Assembly (NCBI RefSeq): GCF_022767005.1
Contig: NZ_JALEOV010000037.1
Coordinates: forward strand, 1 to 36,468
DNA length: 36,468 bases
Direction of reading: 5' to 3'
Source of the DNA: Peptoniphilus sp.
GTDB lineage: Bacteria > Bacillota > Clostridia > Tissierellales > Peptoniphilaceae
The translations under genes were made by a program, and so were the position numbers. The notes under the pieces are model-generated. The model did not search any database, had not been told where the DNA came from, and worked only from the letters and a program-made list of their open reading frames with translations. Below are positions 34,330-36,468 of the stretch, piece by piece. Numbering within the stretch: the first letter of the stretch is position 1; each line of letters opens with the position of its first letter.

Positions 34330-34363
34330 AAAAAAAACAGTTGATTAATCTATTTCAACTGTT
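34330..34363 (-). terminator. Terminator of the pilin-like gene, overlapping its last codons
   Basis: AACAGTTGA (34363-34355) pairs with TCAACTGTT (34345-34337) around a nine-base loop, followed by an uninterrupted run of T. The first arm encodes residues near the C-terminal QTVEID, and the stop codon is split between loop and second arm. Confidence 0.85.
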
Positions 34364-35064
34364 TGATCAGTTATTATTTTAACAGATAATGTTCCTTGTC
34401 CATCTATGTCATATACACCAAGCACTCTAAACATTACTCCATCATATTTTAAATAATTATTTTTTTCGTTACCAGATATTATACAAGCTCCACTTAATAT
34501 TTTTGCACCATTAGAGTCAACTATATATTTATTATTATCTCCACACTTACATATTTTACCATTTGAAGTTTTACCTTTAAATTCACCACTTTTAAACTTA
34601 TCACACACAGTAGTTACTAACTCTTTAACTACTAATGCTTCATTTGATGCTTTACCATTAAATTTAGCACTAAATCCAGCAGTTTGTTTTTTTACTATTA
34701 CATATTGTCCATTCATAGAAGTATTATCTTTTGGATTAGTTAAACATTTGCCATTAAACTTAACAGTAGTCTTAGTGTCACTTAATTCTACATCTCCATT
34801 ACAAGTAGCATCTCCACTTAAGTAATTTCCGTTAATAAGTTCATATACATAAATTTTTACTTCAGTAACACCATTAAATATATCAGGATTATTACTTGCA
34901 TATAATACTGCAGCATTTTCTATATTTGATACTGTTTCACTATATAATCTATTGTTAATATTCTTATTTATTGTTAATATACTAGGCACAGCTATAACCG
35001 CAATAATACCTATTATTGCTATTACAACTAGTAATTCAGTTAATGTAAATCCTTTTTTATTCAT
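34345..35064 (-). CDS. Type IV pilin-like (prepilin) protein
   Basis: A 239-residue protein with a textbook prepilin N-terminus: MNKKG then FTLTELLVVIAIIGIIAVIA, with cleavage expected between Gly5 and Phe6 and Glu5 of the mature protein present. The hydrophobic helix doubles as membrane anchor. The rest is an extracellular globular region with cysteines in DATCNGDVE, GKCLTN, TTVCDKFK, ICKCGDN and GACIISG, which may pair as disulfides. The C-terminus, NNYLKYDGVMFRVLGVY...VKIITDQTVEID, resembles the start of a domain that in related proteins appears to continue further, so the protein may be naturally short. No pilus assembly genes (ATPase, platform, peptidase) are present here. ATG 35064 with AAGGTG; own promoter. 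Confidence 0.85.
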   Translation of the reverse strand: MNKKGFTLTELLVVIAIIGIIAVIAVPSILTINKNINNRLYSETVSNIENAAVLYASNNPDIFNGVTEVKIYVYELINGNYLSGDATCNGDVELSDTKTTVKFNGKCLTNPKDNTSMNGQYVIVKKQTAGFSAKFNGKASNEALVVKELVTTVCDKFKSGEFKGKTSNGKICKCGDNNKYIVDSNGAKILSGACIISGNEKNNYLKYDGVMFRVLGVYDIDGQGTLSVKIITDQTVEID

Positions 35065-35090
35065 ACTCTTACACCTTCTATTCTAATAAT

Positions 35091-35119
35091 ATTATAATAA
35101 ATAAACTATAGATTTTCAA
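35091..35119 (-). promoter_or_regulatory. SigmaA promoter of the pilin-like gene
   Basis: TTGAAA (35119-35114), a 17-base spacer and TATAAT (35096-35091), beginning one base after the engB stop. With the strong terminator at 34330-34363 this makes the pilin-like gene a single-gene transcription unit. Confidence 0.75.
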
Positions 35120-35707
35120 CTAATTTTCAAAATAATTTTCTATGATATCATAAACTCTTTCTTTACCAAGCTTAGTCACACTAGAAAAATTAATTATCTC
35201 ATCACCTAATGCTGGCATAAGAGTTTTCTTAATCAAATCATTTTGTTTATCTCTAAGAGAACGATTGACTTTATCAAATTTAGTTGTAACTATTGTTACA
35301 GGTAAATTATAGTATTTCAAGAATTTATACATTAAAACATCATCTTCAGTTGGTTTATGTCTAAAATCAACAAGCAAAAATACATGCTTTAAGTTTTGTC
35401 TATTTTTAAGATATTCTTCTATCATAATACCAAATTTCTCTATTTGTTTTTTGGATGTTTGAGCATATCCATATCCAGGTACATCAACTATATAAAATTG
35501 TGAATTAATGTGATAGAAATTAATAGTCTGAGTTTTACCAGGCTTAGAACTAGTTTTAGCCATATTTTTTCTATTTATAATCGTATTAATAAAACTACTT
35601 TTTCCTACATTGCTTCTACCTAATATTAGAAATTCATTCTTTTTATCATCAGGATATTGTGATATTCTAACAGCACAAATAGGCTCTTCAACATTAACTA
35701 CTTCCAT
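35120..35707 (-). CDS. engB: Ribosome biogenesis GTP-binding protein EngB/YsxC
   Basis: Essential small GTPase that acts in 50S ribosomal subunit assembly; 195 residues. Guanine nucleotide motifs are complete: G1 GRSNVGKSSFIN, G2 region SSKPGKTQTINFY, G3 VDVPGYGYAQ, G4 TKFDKVNR, and G5 around INFSSVTKLG. ATG 35707 shares its last base with the upstream stop (TAATG), so it is coupled to the nrnA-like gene. Unlike many Firmicutes, lonA or clpX is not adjacent in the visible part. High confidence. Confidence 0.97.
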   Translation of the reverse strand: MEVVNVEEPICAVRISQYPDDKKNEFLILGRSNVGKSSFINTIINRKNMAKTSSKPGKTQTINFYHINSQFYIVDVPGYGYAQTSKKQIEKFGIMIEEYLKNRQNLKHVFLLVDFRHKPTEDDVLMYKFLKYYNLPVTIVTTKFDKVNRSLRDKQNDLIKKTLMPALGDEIINFSSVTKLGKERVYDIIENYFEN

Positions 35708-36468
35708 TATTTTTCCTCACTTTCTTTATATTCTTTACAACATAAAGATAAATCTTTTAATAAAGCATCAATATTTTCTTTTTTATCAGTTCTAACACCA
35801 CTAGCATAAGCATGTCCACCGCCATTATATTTAGCAGCAATTAAATTTATTACCGGTCCTCTACTTCTAATATTAACTTTATACAGATTATTCTTTATAT
35901 CATGAGTTACAAATACCCATACAAGAACTTCTTTAATATTGTTAAAGTCATTAATCATATTAGATACAGAAGATATATCTGCTCCAAGAGAAGTAATAAC
36001 ATCCTCATCTATTTCTAAATGAGCAAATCCATACTTATCTACTTTTATAGTTGATGCTATATAACCAAGCAATCTTATTTCTGATAATGGTCTTTTATAT
36101 ACTTGTCTATATATTTTATCTATGTCTAATTTATATTTTTTAATAAGTTCACTTACTAATAAAAATGTATTTGAATTAACATTAACTAAAAATCTATTAG
36201 TATCACTTACTATACCAGTATATAAGTTACTAGCAATATTTTCATTCATCTTAAGCTTAGTATTGTTAATAAGGAGTAATACTAATTCTGATGCAGAACT
36301 AGCACTATCCTTAATTAACTCAACTCTACCAAATGTATCAACCTTAGGATGATGATCAATCTTAACTACATTTTTAAATGATAAGAAATTATCTATATCT
36401 ACTCTTTTATTATCAGGTGTATCAACAACTATTAATAATGAATTTTCATAATCAAAATCAGTTACCTT
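35707..36468 (-). CDS. nrnA: DHH/DHHA1 phosphoesterase, NrnA-like (5' end cut by the window)
   Basis: The reading frame has no stop up to the right edge of the window; about 254 codons are visible and the N-terminus is missing. Starting from an internal methionine at 36249 would discard the DHH motif. The visible part carries LLIVVDTPDN (motif II), VVKIDHHPKVDTFG (the DHH motif with metal-binding Asp-His-His), SSASELVLLL, TGIVSDTNRFL (motif IV), and a DHHA1 domain ending in AAKYNGGGHAYASGVRT. This is the NrnA family: degradation of short oligoribonucleotides (nanoRNAs) and often dephosphorylation of 3'-phosphoadenosine 5'-phosphate. It is coupled to engB through TAATG. Confidence 0.92.
   Translation of the reverse strand, partial: KVTDFDYENSLLIVVDTPDNKRVDIDNFLSFKNVVKIDHHPKVDTFGRVELIKDSASSASELVLLLINNTKLKMNENIASNLYTGIVSDTNRFLVNVNSNTFLLVSELIKKYKLDIDKIYRQVYKRPLSEIRLLGYIASTIKVDKYGFAHLEIDEDVITSLGADISSVSNMINDFNNIKEVLVWVFVTHDIKNNLYKVNIRSRGPVINLIAAKYNGGGHAYASGVRTDKKENIDALLKDLSLCCKEYKESEEK

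Noticed and set aside
36247-36249. Start of the DHH phosphoesterase at the methionine at 36249
   Set aside because: The frame stays open to the window edge and encodes motif II and the DHH motif upstream of that methionine, so the true start is outside the window.
26100-36468. The right part of the window as an integrated mobile element
   Set aside because: No integrase, transposase, phage gene, tRNA target or direct repeats are visible, and the genes are housekeeping (leuS, truA, engB, nrnA, ECF). An assembly join or homologous recombination in leuS explains it better.

Overview
The window is AT-rich, densely coded Firmicutes (Bacillota) DNA. Short intergenic gaps, AAGGAG-type ribosome binding sites, many TAATG/ATGA stop-start overlaps and a T-box leader all fit that. 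It holds 36 protein-coding genes: 34 on the minus strand and two on the plus strand (6887-9153). One gene (nrnA-like, 35707-36468) runs off the right edge. I see no tRNA, rRNA, CRISPR array, integrase, transposase or phage gene, and no gene-free stretch longer than about 300 bases.

The window appears to be two different genomic backgrounds joined inside leuS. From 22 to about 26,100 the genes look like a Peptoniphilus/Anaerococcus-type anaerobic coccus (Tissierellia). Isoleucine is mostly ATT, TAC and GAC are used freely, and the gene order yicC-gmk-rpoZ-coaBC-priA-def-fmt-Zn peptidase-rsmB / rlmN-stp-prkC-rsgA-rpe-thiN is the classic Firmicutes core order. An ATP-grasp ligase resembling D-aspartate ligases would fit cocci with D-Asp or D-Glu in their peptidoglycan bridge. 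From about 26,170 to the right end the codon style changes (isoleucine mainly ATA, tyrosine almost only TAT). The content also changes: GH31 glycosidase, HerA-like ATPase, truA, a degenerate ECF transporter core, a type IV pilin-like protein, engB and an NrnA-like phosphoesterase. That part resembles uncultured gut Bacilli related to Mollicutes (RF39-like). The species-level assignments are inference; a chimeric assembly is the simplest explanation.

Left to right. (1) 22-2489: pseudouridine breakdown (HTH-fused kinase psuK, glycosidase psuG) with a hotdog thioesterase, behind a promoter built into a 14-bp inverted repeat. (2) 2550-6789: TPR protein-map-MATE-cyclophilin-tdk operon. (3) 6887-9153, plus strand: a YtqA/MnmL-like radical SAM protein and the ATP-grasp ligase, each with its own promoter. 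(4) 9224-15071: rlmN-stp-prkC-rsgA-rpe-thiN, combining rRNA methylation, Ser/Thr kinase/phosphatase signalling, ribosome assembly and cofactor metabolism. (5) 15163-23942: yicC-gmk-rpoZ-coaBC-priA-def-fmt-peptidase-rsmB. (6) 23992-27005: T-box leader, small membrane protein and leuS, translationally coupled. (7) 26983-31159: GH31 and HerA-like ATPase. (8) 31226-34290: ecfA1-ecfA2-ecfT-truA, tightly overlapping. (9) 34345-36468: pilin-like protein, engB and nrnA.

The most interesting points are: the ECF ATPase pair, in which nearly all ABC catalytic motifs are lost although all reading frames are intact; the codon-style break within leuS; the combined promoter, inverted repeat and terminator before psuK; and several terminator-like hairpins whose stems or loops contain the stop codon of the gene they end.
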